This document shows, piece after piece, positions 31,506 to 44,934 of a DNA stretch of 64,000 nt. The notes under the pieces were generated by a model. The model made no database searches. It saw nothing but the letters and a program-made list of their open reading frames with translations, and was not told the DNA's origin. The position numbers and the translations under genes are program-made. Each line of letters opens with the position of its first letter. The stretch's first letter is position 1. The DNA is taken from the NCBI GenBank assembly GCA_033032175.1, contig CM065313.1, forward strand, positions 19,450,327 to 19,514,326, read 5' to 3'. This DNA is from Saturnia japonica. Its lineage: Eukaryota; Arthropoda; Insecta; Lepidoptera; Saturniidae.

Positions 31506-32340
31506 CACAATGTATTTTGGTTTGTCGCGTTTCGAGATCAGCTGGTGTATATCCAGGAATGTTCCTTCAAACGAGAGGTATGGCTTTAAGAGAGGTGGGG
31601 CACAGAGAAATTTCTTTCAAGTTTTTTTGTCTACTTGGGTCAGCCCGACTATTGGAATACCCTCCACCCGACAAATTTAAAAGATAGCAGTCAAATAACC
31701 TTGTGCTGTGTTCCTGCGGTGAGTACGGTTTCCAGAGCTCCTTGGGCAAGGGGGGTTCATGGCCGGTAACGCGCTAGTGATCCTATGGTATTACTATTGT
31801 TCATAGGCTACGGCGAGGGAATGGCGGTAGCAGGGTGGTAGGTATGTTTTGTCCACTGGGTCGCGACCACCATGCATGTAGGGAAATGTCCGTCATAGTG
31901 ACTCGCTTTTGGGATCAGCTTGTGCATATTCAGTCAAATTAATGCAGGCCAGCATGACAGTGGCGACCGTAGATTGATTTCGATTTCTCAGTGGTCGCTG
32001 TTGTTATGGGATTGTACAGTACTTACCATCAAGGATAGATCCGTTAATTTGCCAGGATTCTATAAAAAAAGGCTGTATTCTTGTTTGCCACCTTTGTAGT
32101 ATAACAAGAAAACGAGGTATGAATAGGCATTTCAGCACGCCGGCATGAGAGCTGATGAAAGTTTATTCACCGACGGTCGGCGTTTTTGTGGATTGTACCG
32201 GATTTACTATTTAGCATAAGAAAAAATTACAACGGTGACCGGAGATGGACTACCAGATCTCTCGGTGGTCGTCACTGTTTTTGGATTGTACTGTGATTAC
32301 TGTCAGGCAGAGTGACGTCACTTTACTGTGCTACAATAAA
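31506..32340. repeat. Cluster of family Y repeat fragments
   Basis: Several pieces of a widespread degenerate repeat: GTCAGCCCGACTATTGGAAT and CCTTGTGCTGTGTTCCTGCG (shared with 6905-7016); TGGGTCGCGACCACCATGCA and GTCATAGTGACTCGCTTTT (shared in part with 22.6 and 36.4-36.5 kb); TTTGCCACCTTTGTAG (shared with about 7980). On the minus strand one piece reads LWKPYSPQEHSTRLFD. Probably LINE-derived. Confidence 0.5.
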
Positions 32341-33780
32341 AAATATACAATAAGAACCAACGTCGATCGTCGGTGTATCCAATCCAGCCATCATCATATC
32401 AATCTAGAAACATCTAACTTATTTAATACTAGCTATGCCAGGAGCTTCACTCACGTGGACTACAGAGTGCTATCGATAGCGAAACGCGCGAATCTTGCTC
32501 CCACGCTCCCGGATATTTTAAAGACAAAAAAATTTATTGTGGGTGTTCTTTATATCCACTTAATGTCTATAAGTATTTAGTACATTAATTTACGTAATAC
32601 TCAGCGTAAGCCATTTAAGTGCCCGAATTGATTCACCATGACCAGTTTTTTTTTATTTGCGGGGAACCCTAATTATTTTTCTAAAATAAAAGTAGCCTAA
32701 GTTATTTCCTATATCATCAGCTATCTATCAGTAAAAGTCTCTTTAAAATCGGTACAACCGTTACGGAGATTACCCGGAACAAACAGACAGACAGACAGAC
32801 AAAAATTTTAATAATGGGCTTTTTGTTATAGGTATCGTATACACTTTCATATGCTTTTATTAAAAAGCTGTTATTTTGACATTACAAGCAGGCACTTCAA
32901 TTTTATTAATTGTTTAAATGATACATAGTTTTGGCGGTTTCCTTGGCAACAGTCCGTGCCTCCCAAGTTGGAAATTGCATCCGTAAGTACTGGTAACTTT
33001 ATACTTTTTTACTACCTACGTATTTCAACTTCAACTTCAAGTTACGTATTATAAATTACGACCCATGAATCACGGACTACTAAATACTACTACGTCAATA
33101 GTGCGGGTCATTAGTACTGTGTCAATAATCATACAAATAAATATCTAACAGTACTGTGAACTTTTGTTTTTAAAATTAATTCACTTATTATCAGATCTAT
33201 TATATCCATTTATTTATTCTTATCTTACTTTTGGTTTCTAATAATTCAAAAACATGCTTATGACACAAATTATGATTGAAATGCAGAATTGAATGATCGA
33301 GGAGTTAGGAAAAACTTGTACATCTTGATCGTGGCACGTAATGAGTAGTGTTGTGCGGTCGAAAATTGATCTAACAGTTATCGAATAAAGTTCATCGATA
33401 TATTGTGCATAAGTTACATTATAATTCAGTTAAGAATTTTTTTATATATTATATAGCATTAATAAAATAATTTTTGCAAAAGTAAAAAAAAATTATGCAG
33501 TTCACATGCGATAGAAGTAAAATCTTCAGAAAACAAAAAAGAAAAATATCTTCATAAACATCTCTTTTAAAAATATCCTAAACCAGCGAGACTCGAACTA
33601 TCGAGTGATCGTTATCACTCGTACCGTATATACAACAGTGTGTTCAAGTCTGGTCGTCCCATTGCTAGGCCAATTCGACGCCGATCTTAATCGTTAAAAT
33701 CAGGACTAGTATTAACCGTGTCTTACATAATCACTCTCACAAAGATGTTAAAAAAAATTTTCACTTCAAAAACGTATTTA
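32341..33780. other. Non-coding with one retroelement tail
   Basis: 32428-32830 (+) looks like a lepidopteran retroelement tail: TACTAGCTATGCCAGGAGC, AAATCGGTACAACCGTTACG, a four-unit CAGA run and AATGGGCTTTTTG. The rest is AT-rich, with no exon recognised. Confidence 0.45.
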
Positions 33781-33789
33781 AATTCTTCA

Positions 33790-33995
33790 AGTGATGACTT
33801 GGTCTATGATGGTGACTCACGTAGCAAAGTGGCTGCAGAAACACACTTAAGCGGCTTGGCGACAGATTTTCAACTTGAGGTGTGTAATTGTTACGATTTC
33901 ATCATGGCCTATTCCTTTATTAAAATCTCCTCAGGGTCATTGTGGAATTCAAACTCACGTCGATCACTGTTAGCTACCCAGCGGCAGGCACGAAG
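33790..33995 (+). repeat. Interspersed repeat family R copy
   Basis: GACTTGGTCTATGATGGTGA, GGCGACAGATTTTCAACTTG and AAACTCACGTCGATCACTG. It creates a spurious 94-codon frame. Confidence 0.45.
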
Positions 33996-34758
33996 TTTTT
34001 AGACAAGGTAGGCAGAAAATTTTAAAAGCTATTATTAAATTACTAAAATACTTACTATATTTTGGTTCGTCGTCTTGTCGATTAAATAGTGTGTAGGCAA
34101 TTCAATGACCGTAATTGCAACCACGAATATCCATATTCCATAGATTGACTGATTTTTTACACATTATCATTTACGGATATTCGAATTGGCCTTTCGGCGC
34201 GTTTGTTTGTTGTTCTATATTTGCAAAATTAAATAATAGCATTGAAAAGATGGTAGTATATCGCTCATATAATTCTATAATTACATAATTACAAAAAGCC
34301 GAAATAACATTCTGGTGTCATAAGTTCCTGTTAAAAAAAATCTATCTATAGAAAAAATATCACAATTGTTGTTGTTGTTAGAGAATTGGCTTAAATTCGC
34401 AAAATATTCATCAATTCAAAACTAAACGTAATTACGTCGTTGTTCTATTGGATGAGCGATATGTTGACGGATCTAAGATGAGTTTGAAAACGCATCATTT
34501 TTCATCTTTTCTCTATACACATACCACTTGAACAACTTACAAACTAAATATTATCCATTTTTCACATTAATAACAATGTTAAAATTTTGAATACTTGCTA
34601 TCATATCTTACAACCAAAATGAACCGAACAAGCAATGGCAATTCTATTTAAAAAAAATGACAAAAAAGCTTCAAGTAGTCCTAATTAAATTAAATAATGC
34701 TACTTTTTTTTAAAAATTTACATAGATAACTTCGGTTTGGTAAACTTCGGTAAGTTTC
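33996..34758. other. Non-coding, small inverted repeat
   Basis: CGAATATCCATAT near 34124 and its near reverse complement TACGGATATTCG near 34173 could form a stem about 35 bases apart. Nothing else recognised. Confidence 0.35.
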
Positions 34759-34995
34759 GTGCTTTATAAAAGACACTGTCTTCTCTTTGCGGCCGTGTGC
34801 GTTAGTTGTGATCCATATGTTGCACACTCATTAAATCCTCATGATCACGAGAGCACACATATAAAAACTTACAAGCAGATAGTTTCTGTACCCAAGTTCG
34901 GTGAAGCTGTAAAAGCCGCAGCGTCAAACAGTGTAGTCAGTTCTAAAAAAAAAATGTTTGTGTCTTTCTTGAGACACTCATATCAGCGGCGCTAG
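34759..34995 (+). CDS. Orphan candidate secreted-protein exon, unknown
   Basis: I do not recognise this frame. It reads CLLFAAVCVSCDPYVAHS, NPHDHESTHIKTYKQIVS, VPKFGEAVKAAASNSVVSS and stops at 34993. The start resembles the hydrophobic end of a signal peptide, and HIKTYKQIVSVPKF loosely recalls the HVKTITVVKKVHVPYPV entry to the repeats of the cuticle-type proteins on either side. No convincing start codon, acceptor or donor was found, although TTTATAAAAG lies at its 5' edge. It could be a decayed cuticle-type gene or chance. Confidence 0.2.
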   Translation: MLYKRHCLLFAAVCVSCDPYVAHSLNPHDHESTHIKTYKQIVSVPKFGEAVKAAASNSVVSSKKKMFVSFLRHSYQRR

Positions 34996-35879
34996 CGCAG
35001 CGCAATCGGAAGACAACGAAAAGAGCAGACATACTACGATCTTGCGATGATAATAATAATAATACCACTGTCACTCGAAAGGTGGAGCCGATTTATAAGA
35101 TTTTGGTATAATAATATTGGATAAATAAAATAATGATAAGATATAAATAATCTGAGTTGGGTAGAGTAGGCAGTATCTTTCTGTCATTATAAAAGAGCTG
35201 CCCCTCTTGAGCTAACCCCTTTACCAGTACCTGGTTATGCTCTTACACTTTTCGATTATCTACTTTCCAAGTGTTATTAAATGAATCCTACATTCGTTAC
35301 CTAGCTATGGTTTTTAATGTAGTTAGCGGTTCAATACATACACAAGCTAATATTCAATTAACTGTTTTGTCATCTTATACTTTAAAATAAAAGGTTTATG
35401 TATATTTTCTGTTACATGCATTACTTAAACTCCGAACCTCATATAACATATAACTACGAAATTCAAACAGCGCCATAGTTTAAGCATTCTAACGCGATCT
35501 AAATTACTCTCTTTGTTTAAGTAACGCAATGCATACATAGTAAGCAGTGCTTAAGTAATCTGGTTACTTAGCGATGCAATATAACTATCTCGATAGCACA
35601 TTTTATCGATGAAGTAACGGCACTAGTTCGGTGTTACGCAATGTGATCGAGCAGCGATCGCGGTCGGCGCACGCGCTCTTCCGTTTATTTTAATTGCGTT
35701 TGTACCATCGTAGACACAAGTGTTAAGAGAAAATGCAGCTTGCAAGATATTTTATGAATAAGTTTTAAAAGAAATCTTTTGTTGTCAGAGTGAGAAAACT
35801 ACAGCCGGTATGATTATAATAATGTAAAATAAACGAAATAATAACTCCGTATTTCTATACATCAAGACAATTTTTAATA
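34996..35879. other. Non-coding; CpG-rich promoter-like patch
   Basis: 35648-35690 (GATCGAGCAGCGATCGCGGT, CGGCGCACGCGCTCTTCCG) is a CpG-rich island in AT-rich DNA. A short ATGCAGCTTGCAAG mini-frame of 11 codons and a possible GTATGA donor near 35806 follow. It may be the 5' exon or promoter of an unseen transcript. Confidence 0.3.
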
Positions 35880-36025
35880 AACAAAAAGAAAACCAACTTC
35901 AATCATTTTGAGGAGTTTCCTGGTGTATCTTCGAAGTCGAAGTCCTAATGTCAAAGAAATTAAAAATATACCCTTACCAACAAAAAAAGAATCATCTAAG
36001 TCGGTTCATCCATAGCTTCTTTGTT
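35880..36025 (-). repeat. Interspersed repeat family Z, copy 4
   Basis: AACCAACTTCAATC, GAGTTTCCTGGTGTATCTTC, GAAGTCGAAGTCC and CCATAGCTTCTTTG: a reversed, internally shortened copy. Confidence 0.5.
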
Positions 36026-36109
36026 TATGGATTTTAATATTGGAGTTTTTCGCGGGATTTTGAAGTGACGTGTTGTGGCTTTTATCTATAATTCATTTAC
36101 TTAGGGTTT

Positions 36110-36330
36110 TGACCTAATATTATGCAATATTGGACGCGTTTTGCGTGATATAGTTTGGTTTTGTGTATAGGTGATGTGAATTGTAAATATTAACTGGAAG
36201 CATACATTTCGATGTGCCACAAAACACCCTAGAAAGTTCTAACAAAGGTGCCACCATCTTGTTAGGATTCTGAAATCGTCATAAGACAAGACACTATATT
36301 CACTTCATAATGACAGTAATGGTCTTCAAT
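36110..36330. repeat. Interspersed repeat family M
   Basis: TATTATGCAATATTGGACGC, TTTTGCGTGATATAG, CTGGAAGCATACATTTCG, GCCACCATCTTGTTAGGA. Same order as 30405-30600. Confidence 0.55.
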
Positions 36331-38247
36331 AAAGAGTCCTAGTTGCCAAGTTAGAAATAAGAAGAAGATTTTAATATTTTCTTTAAGGATAATATAAGAA
36401 GATCTTTGCGATCCGGGATTGTCTGATGTATATCCAGTAAGCAAGCGGAGTGGTAGGAATCTGTTGTACCTGATTGAATCGCGACCACCATACACGTGGT
36501 GATTAAATCGTGACAGTGAATCTTTTTTGGTTTGTTGCGTTTCCAGATCAGCTAGTGTCGGATCGGCGATGGATTGCCCATCTCTCGTATTATATATGAA
36601 AATTTTCTATGCTTACAATCATGCACAGAGCTGTCAATTAACCGTGCTACTATTAAAAAAATATAACACTTTTCTTTATAACAATACTAGAAGCGACACC
36701 TACATGCATCCGTGCTTCAAATGTTGTTTATCTCGCCGCAGCACTTCGTGCTTCCCCATTTTTATCGTTCATTGTACTACGATAGTTCTCACATTATATC
36801 GAGTTTTTGCTAAACGGGTACAACACTGCTTCCCTCTTTTTCTTGTTTCATTCTAATTATCATTATTGCAGATTAGCATAATTTATAGATCAAAATAAAG
36901 TGCATTTTTGCATGCTTTAATTTATCTTTCTCAAAGTGGGCGATAACGTTGTGGACACTGGAGATTATCAGAGGAAATTAGGTGGCATAGGCAGCTCAAA
37001 AAAACACAAAAAATTAGATTATTCAAAGCAAAATTAAATACCTATAATTATCACTACATTCACACTTAATTTCTATTCTTATTCGTACTCTGTTTTTTTT
37101 TTTTATAATTTAGATATTTTAAGTGTCTCGCAGATAATAAATTACAAAATTTCGGGTAGAGCTGGGGTTTTTTTTAGACAATGTTTATGCAGCTGCCGAG
37201 AGACTGGGTTCGTTGTTGCTTTTGGGTTGTAGTGTGCTTAAATTCGAACATACCGACGTCAAATTGTCGAGGTACTATAAAAAAAACACTATAATAATAC
37301 AGGGTTACAGGCCACTATAATCTCAACTGCAAACACTAACAACAATTTCTCTTTATATAACCTGATTCAATCGAGATACTCGAAGCAATAAATAAGTCAA
37401 CAAAAATACATTATTGACTTTTAAACCGGTTATCAAGAACATCGGTTAAAACTAGTTAGTTATGTAAGCTCAAGCTGTAACTGATCAATCACAGCCATTA
37501 GACAAGATCTCGACAGATATACGGGGTTTTCAAACTGAAGTGTTTTGCCATAGTACTATAAAACTAAAAGAATTACTCTCAGATTTCAACTTTATTTTAA
37601 TAAGTAGCCAGACCGTCAGTAAAAAAATTCTTTTTAATAACACACCAAAAAAAAATAATCGATTAATTATTTTATCAATGAAATATCGTTATCTTTCGCG
37701 TAAATAATTTATTCGTATTCCAAAATACAATTTAAGCAAACTCACAAATCGTTCTTTGAACGTAATGTCGGCGTACATACAGTTTCTTTCTCTACGGTTC
37801 TCTTGTAGATGTCTTCTTATATGGGGAACATTCTATTTTTAGCATAGATGACTTTTAGACCATTGTTTGTTGATGCAATCCGAGCGATAAGCCTTTTTAT
37901 GTATGAGTGAATGGAATGCTTCCTCGAACCTATGACTACATACGCAATGTTTAGAGCACATTCTAGACGATTCGAGAGGTTTCGAGAATGGTGATTTTTT
38001 CAATTTTTTATACTCAAATTGAACATTATACAAGCTAGCCCTACAGACGTTGTTTTGTCTTTTCCAATAGTCAATAACTCGACCACACAGCGCCATCTGT
38101 CAGAATTTTTCGTGAAATCTATTCCTGAATTAAAGACAACAAAACAAAATAAGACTTGCGCATATCCATTGTTCGAACCGTGGGTTTTGTTATTGAGTTC
38201 ATAAAAAAATCCAATAGATAAAAGCAATTTCAATTCGACAATTCGAT
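36331..38247. other. Non-coding with a family Y fragment
   Basis: About 36415-36600 carries AATCGCGACCACCATACACG, CAGTGAATCTTTTTTGG and CCAGATCAGCTAGTGT, related to 31.8-32.0 kb. 37839-38096 has an 85-codon minus frame with no recognisable similarity; its start overlaps an ACAGCGCCATCTGTC motif common in insect repeats. Confidence 0.4.
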
Positions 38248-38372
38248 ACCCAGGTCGAGCAAAGTGTTATTGGGTGTACATGGGACCTAAAAATATACCC
38301 GGCGAACTATGGGTGTACATTGGTACACCTCTGCCTAACCCATCGGGGACACAGGCGTGATGGTATGTATGT
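38248..38372 (+). mobile_element. SINE family S, internally deleted
   Basis: CCCAGGTCGAGCAAAGTG runs directly into TGTACATGGGACCTAAAAAT, so the middle of the body is missing. The end has CATCGGGGACACAGGCGTGA. Confidence 0.65.
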
Positions 38373-40829
38373 ATACGAAAATATATTTTCACAAGCGTCT
38401 TGGTTTTCTCATAGAGCTTTTTTTCACCGTTTTCTTTTATCGAGGGTACATTACAATTAAAAATGCCTGGGTTGACTAAAGAGTGATTATTTATTAACGT
38501 AATCATAGTTTGACAAATCTTAAACGCGATAGTCAAAAAGCAGTCACTATAACGAGTTTTATATCGGTCGTCACTTCTCTTTTTAATCCTCGAGACTGTT
38601 TCATATATGATTGATTATGTAGAGAATTCATAATTACCTAATTAGCTGCACGTTTCACGTGGCTCCCAACTCCTAGGACCATACAAAAGAGTACCGCTCT
38701 CGCAGTACGATTGACTACCCTGGTCTTGATTTGTATTCTCTAGTTCTACTTATAAAAAAACAACACTGCCACTTTATTTATTTGCGGAATATTTTGGAAC
38801 TATTTTATTAGAATGCGAAAAGTATTGTTAATTTATTCATATTATAAATCATACAATGCATTCATCATCTTTGAATTTTATTAACGTCGAACTGTGTTTA
38901 GTTCAAATCATGATTCATAGATGGCGCAAAAAGGGCTTTTCCTTTTTACGAGTTCATAATATATCCTCTGAAGCAAGCGGGCGAGAGACGATATTTATTT
39001 TGTTTTAGTTATTACATAAAAATAAAATATACTTTATATTTGCAGGTTCAACACAACTGAATCTATAAGTTCAATATTTCTGTTTTTGTTATTCCAATTA
39101 ATAATTGTTTAGTAGTTTTCCGTTGTTTCAGTTATATTGTTCCATATTTTTAATTTTCCCTGGTACCTACATGTCAATTTTTAGTAAATAGAAATAAATT
39201 CTGTTATATTTAACATTATCAGCAATCAATCTATTTCAGGTGAGTAGGTGGTCGTTCAATTGTCATCAATGAAATTAATTAGAACATCAATAAAAAAAAT
39301 AGAATCGAACCTGAGACTGTTGAGGCAGAAGATTAGAATCGAATTATATCAGTTACACAATGCGACCGCATTCTCAGTTTCCTTTAAAATCAAGGTCATG
39401 ACCGTAAAATCACAAAACGAGACGATGGCGAGAGTAAAATGTTATTACGACGAGATTAAAATGGTTTTATAACGAGAGTAAAAGTGAGTGTGCGACTGAC
39501 CGAACATCGCGCTGTCGGCCTTGAGCCAACTGACCATTACCCCGCTATAAAGACATTTATTTGCCTTTCAGTTTGTATAACATATTCAAAGGAATATATT
39601 TAAATACAAATTTATTGAAGTATAAAGGTAGTAAGTATTGTAGTAGTTTAATGTGAAATTAATTTTAGTGTTCTACGGGTGTTTGATTATGAGGAAACCA
39701 GGTCGGCTTTGCCGGCAATATGTTTGTAGAATAGGGCATTAACAGCAATCTATTACTGTCGCACTATACTCCAACGACCGAAAAGAACGTGAAAGAGACA
39801 ACTGCATTTCGGACTGTTTATAACTATGTAAAATAAACAAAATCATAATTTCGTATTCTCCTGTTGCCTCTTCCAAAACTACTCATTCGCCAGCCATATA
39901 TTTTACTAGTGAAACCATAGCGTGGATTAATAGTATATAGTATGTACTCATAGTATAGTATAATAGTGTAATACTCGTATAGGATTTATTTTGTGTATTC
40001 AGATGGTAATTTTGCCAAACATAGTATCAACGGAGGCGAAGAGCTAAAGTTAAAAATAAAAATTTTGAAATTAATAAATTTTAAAAGAACTTACTGCGGG
40101 GCGTTTGAAACCCGCGAATTTGTCAAAACTTAGACCATTAGGCGAGTCCCTAGTGCTCAAAGGATTAATATTTTTAAAGGATAATTGATATAAAAAGGAA
40201 CTTGGCTATGTCTGTAAGTTAAAATTTTTTATTCGTCAAATTTTTTTCTTTCTAGATATTTAATAACGGCGCCAGTATATTTGGGCAATTTTAGTAATTT
40301 TAAAAGGCTCCTAGTTCTTATATAAAATCATAACATTCCTATATTGATGGCATTGATAAAAATACGTTTATATTATATGTTACAAAGATATTGGCTGTGG
40401 ATTATCCAGTAATAAAACGGAAGAATACGTTTCTATGGACGCTAACCGGATTTTCTCTTAATAATTACCCTGATAGGCAATAGTCGAGTAACTGCGAGGA
40501 ATGGTGATAGAGTAAGTTCTTATTTCGATCACTATGCATGGTGAAAAACATGTTTTCACAGTGACCACAACGCGTTTGATAATCGGCTTAGTTATACCTT
40601 GCTACTAGATAACAAGATTCTAGAAGCTTTTACCATTGTACGGCGGATCTTGATGCACCTTCGTTTTTTTTATAGATAGTGTTACAATTATAGACGTAAT
40701 AGATATACCCGCTGGGCGCCGTCGTTTAACCTGTAAATAATTTAAAAAAATTCACTTATTGATGATTTATAATAATTCACTATAGACAATATTTTTATCT
40801 GGTGGCCAGGATTATGCATTACATCCCAA
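38373..40829. other. Non-coding, nothing recognised
   Basis: AT-rich. A direct-repeat-rich TAGTATATAGTATGTACTCA stretch lies near 39930 and a GCGCTGTCGGCCTTGAGCC patch near 39510. No exon recognised. Confidence 0.4.
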
Positions 40830-41275
40830 GCCGAGTGTTGAATTATTTTAATTTTCCATTATCTCTCATATTATGCGTTCAAATAACATGCTGTAAAGGG
40901 CAAAGTTTATCTTCATACAATTGTCTTGATAATGAAGTAACTTTCATTCGTAAGGAAGAATATGTTATGCCTAAAAATAATGCTCATAAATCACTTTTTA
41001 ATTTTCAACAAACTTTTGTCACAAAACATCTTATTGTGGCTTATGTATAAAATACAAGTATATAATATCGCGGAATTTTTTTAGACGTACTAAGAATCAA
41101 TATTTTTTTTAGAACATTATATTTAGGTATAATTAATAATTACGGCAGTAGCCTGTACTATTTTTCGTGAATTTGGCTTTCATATAAAAAAGGATTTTTG
41201 GAATCCGACTGGTAATTCCGGAGTGATTAACGTGTTTAAACTGTTCTGCTTTATTATTATATTATATAGTTATAT
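40830..41275 (-). mobile_element. Lep1-like Helitron, reversed, diverged
   Basis: Shares with the reverse of 9892-10535: TTATTGTGGCTTATGTATAA, GTACTAAGAATCAATATTTT, TGTACTATTTTTCGTGAA, AATCCGACTGGTAATTCC and AACGTGTTTAAAC. It is missing the 3' CTAG end, so it is probably truncated. Confidence 0.6.
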
Positions 41276-44185
41276 AATATATAGTATAGTTTGGTATTGT
41301 ATTTATAATCAATTGAATTGCAGTTAATAAAAACTAATCCAATGTAAATACAGTTTCTTTATCGTGGTTATAATCAAGCGGTGCTTGGAATTGAACATAC
41401 GTGTATAACATTTTTTATGCACATTAACTTATCACCTAATTGATAAAAGATAGTCATGTGTGAAAGTATAACAGTTTGAGAAACGTTCTGGAAAATATAA
41501 GACTATAGATTTATTAACATTTGTTAGATATCTTTATCCAGTAGTAAGACATTGCACATTGAAAGGCTGGTAATAATAATTTGGACGAGCAAATTGCAAT
41601 CTATTATAGTAAATATAGCCTTTTCCCACATGAGATGATATGTTAGAATTGATGGGACTCGCTATCAAGTGCTGGTGCTAAAAAAAACCTATAACCTACG
41701 GTGCTAGATGATAGGGTCTTACTTTGCCTATGGTTATCTAGTAATAAAAATTGGTATTATATAAGCATTGGAACTCTTGCAAAAAACTAAGTCTGAAGTT
41801 AATTCTGTGATTGTCATGGAGATGTTTATTGGCTAAATGGTATCTTCTTTGTCAAAAAAATATGAAAAATCTATTTTGTGTGTGTCGACATATAGACGAC
41901 TTAACGCCGGGCACCGAATTAATGCTTTAAAAGTTTGCAAGACTTTGACATTATGTTTGAGACCTTAGAATATTGAATTACCCAATTGAAAGGAAGCGCG
42001 TCAAATCTTTAATACCATATTAACGGTTACACAAGCAAAATGTAGTATTCACAGAATGATACCTAACTGCGTGTCTATTATTACGACATTAGATCATACT
42101 TCGATTTACGATCGTCTTTTAAAATAACTAGTAATCATTTGTTGCTTTTGAGCACAAATTTAATATCAGTAAAAACATCAACACTTTATATACCTTTTAG
42201 TCCTTGTTAAAGGGTCCTTTATTTGACTGTTGAATTAACCCCCTTAAATAAACTATAATTTTTCCTATAAATATTACAATTACACGTTCTAATTTAACGA
42301 TTAAAGATCAAAATTTAGTAAATGAAATATTCAAAAGATTCCAAATATAATAAAACAAAGCATCATAAAAATAACTATTATTAAGGTAAATAAAAAAGGT
42401 AAGGTAAAGATTTTGAAACTCGCGCCCTTCAGAATAATAAAATGCATTTATAAATATTCGCGCACCATTAATCTGATCTTAATTATATGAATTACGTGGG
42501 AATTTACCGTTACAATTATGTAAATTACCATAAATAAGTAATTGTATGAGATTATTGTGTGAACTAACTCGTGGTTATGCGAGAGTTTTTGGTGTTATAA
42601 CACAGTCTGTGGGAATAATCTGTTTGGAATCGATTTTATCTTGTTTATTGTGATATAAGCCAGCTGGAATACCTTGATAATAGATTTTCAATTAAGCATT
42701 AGGAAATGGTCAACGAACATGCTATGATATACAGCTCTCGTTCATAGTAAATTAGAAATATTGTCACTCATTTGAAATTCGAACGAGAATCTGTAGGTAC
42801 TGCTTTTTTCTAGAGAAAATAATGAAGGTCTTCTTACAGTTTCCCTATAAGAAAAAATATGGTTGCTATCCGTTATTATACCCAACCAAATTATAGATGA
42901 GGTTGTTAGGTTTCAACTCGCTTGCTTGTAAGCGTAATTCTGAGGGCATGCCTAGAGGTGTTATGATTTTAGGAGGCAACTTTGATTGCAATAGCTTCTA
43001 ATCTAGAGTAATAATATAGTAATCTAATGTAGACTCTGTTTGCTAAAAAGGTATTTAGCTTTACGCCATCATGAATCATGCAGTATACCGGCATGCCATT
43101 CTTTAGCACAATACAATTCACCTATTATCCTAGTACTCCGACAAATTAACAAAGTCTTTGTACAGTTTCCTCTTGTTGACTTCTTTGCTGATGAATAGAA
43201 AGATTTATGTAATAAACATTGAAATTATTTTCTGAAATATAGAATGAATAGGAGTGTTTCATAACCTTTTTTTTTATATAAAAAAATCGATGTTTCTTGT
43301 TTGACTCCAAAATGGCTAGAGCGATTTTGATGAATTTTTTAGACAATTTACATATTATCCCGGCGGGTGATCCTGTAAAGTTTTAGTAGTGATCAGATTA
43401 TTGTTCCATATGGACTCCAAAACGGCACAGAACCGCGTGGCCGGGTTTGAATATCTTTTATATAAAAATCTATATTTGTATATATGTTCTCTATGGTCTC
43501 CGGAATGGCTGGAGCTATTTTGCATTGCTACATTTACACGTATTACATATTTGGTTGGGCATGCAAAATAATCTATGTTTAAAATGTTACTGAAAGTGTT
43601 ATTTTTTAACTCTCCAAAAACTGAACTAGGAAAGGATTTACAGTGTAAGTTATTATAATATTAAATTAATATCTATAGTTAAATACTTAATATTTGATAC
43701 TGTGGATGATTTTTCTGCATTTTTGATATTTTATTATTAGTAAAAAATAATAGATTTTTAACTCTCTTTGAAATTTATATTTTTACATAGGGAAATTTGC
43801 AGACGCTATGACGATATGTTGACTAATCAAAACGATTTACACACTTTAGACGATACCATGACAACTGCAGGTCAGCTGTTAAAGAATTCCTAGCGATATA
43901 ATAGCAGGAGTTACACGCCGATGCAGATCTGTGACGGTCTTGAAAGTGAATTTGCACAACGGCCCTCATTCACTTACAGAAATATCATAGCGTACTTCTA
44001 TCATGCATTACAGATGGATCACTTAAAACATACATCTTTATCTTTTTAATATATTGCTACTGGGGTAGGCAAATACAATGAAGCATCTCTTCTCTCTATT
44101 CATTGCGAATCTATTTTATTTCCTTCACGCACTGGTGCTGTTGTTAAATTAAAATCCCCTTATTTTATTTAATGCAATGATGGCC
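41276..44185. other. Long AT-rich non-coding stretch
   Basis: No gene recognised. About 43425-43600 has fragments (ATCTATATTTGTATATATGT, CTCCGGAATGGCTGGAG) like the start of Helitron-derived repeats, and an upstream ATTTTGATGAATTTTTTAGA. Confidence 0.4.
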
Positions 44186-44390
44186 CAGTGGTAGTTTGTA
44201 CGGACACCCGCATCGATCGACGTAAGTTCTAAATTCTTACAATGAGCCAGAAACATCGTGATGATTTTCTAATTCTCCCCTAGCCAACTACCATCCTCAA
44301 GATGAAATTCGATCGCCAAATATCTAGAGGTGTGTTCTGGCAGCTGCACTTGACATCCAGTCCTCTCACTTAGTTTAGCGTAAGGCTAAG
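44186..44390 (-). repeat. Interspersed repeat family R, reversed
   Basis: GTACGGACACCCGCATCGAT, CGACGTAAGTTCTAAATTCT, AATGAGCCAGAAACATCGTG, AACTACCATCCTCAAGATG. The clearest copy of this family, in reverse. Confidence 0.55.
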
Positions 44391-44489
44391 GTGTAAAGCT
44401 ATAAAGAATATAGAAGCCGATGAAAAGTTAGCAAAAAAACATGATGTTGTTTTTTGCTGAGCTATGATTTTAAACAAGCAAAACAAACA

Positions 44490-44760
44490 TTATCGTCTCA
44501 GCCGAAAAACGTCGACTGCTGGACATAGGCTTTCCCCAAAGAGCACCACAACGACCGGTCCTGTGCTGCCTTGTGGCGTGTCTGCCCACGTCGCATCTTC
44601 CAGTACATGGCCTTCACTCGACAACTCTTCGGCACCATCGGCTATTCGTCCTACGAGTTACGTGGCCCAACTACTATCACTTAAGTCTAACTATCCTTAG
44701 AGCTATGTCAGTGACTTTGGTTCTCTTGCGGATCTCCTCATTTCTAATTAGGAATTATTC
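44490..44760 (+). repeat. LINE-like fragment common in Lepidoptera
   Basis: AAAAACGTCGACTGCTGGAC, ATAGGCTTTCCCCAAAG, CACGTCGCATCTTCCAGTAC and CATCGGCTATTCGTCCTACG match a very common lepidopteran repeat unit that I know in this order. The open frame here is not a gene. Confidence 0.55.
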
Positions 44761-44934
44761 ATATAAATAACATCGACTAGATGCGTATGTTTAATACTTA
44801 TGTACGACTTGTTTGAGGAGATAAAAATAATTTTTGATTTACATGAAATTAACATAATAAACCAAATTAATATGAGGTTTGAAAAAAAATTACATTATTG
44901 GTTCTAATATTTGTAATTTATTACTAGATGTCAC

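Noticed and set aside
37839..38096. 85-codon minus frame
   Set aside because: No recognisable domain, no supporting splice or promoter signals, and its start overlaps a motif common in insect repeats.
44464..44700. 78-codon Ser/Thr-rich frame
   Set aside because: Corresponds to a very common lepidopteran interspersed repeat.
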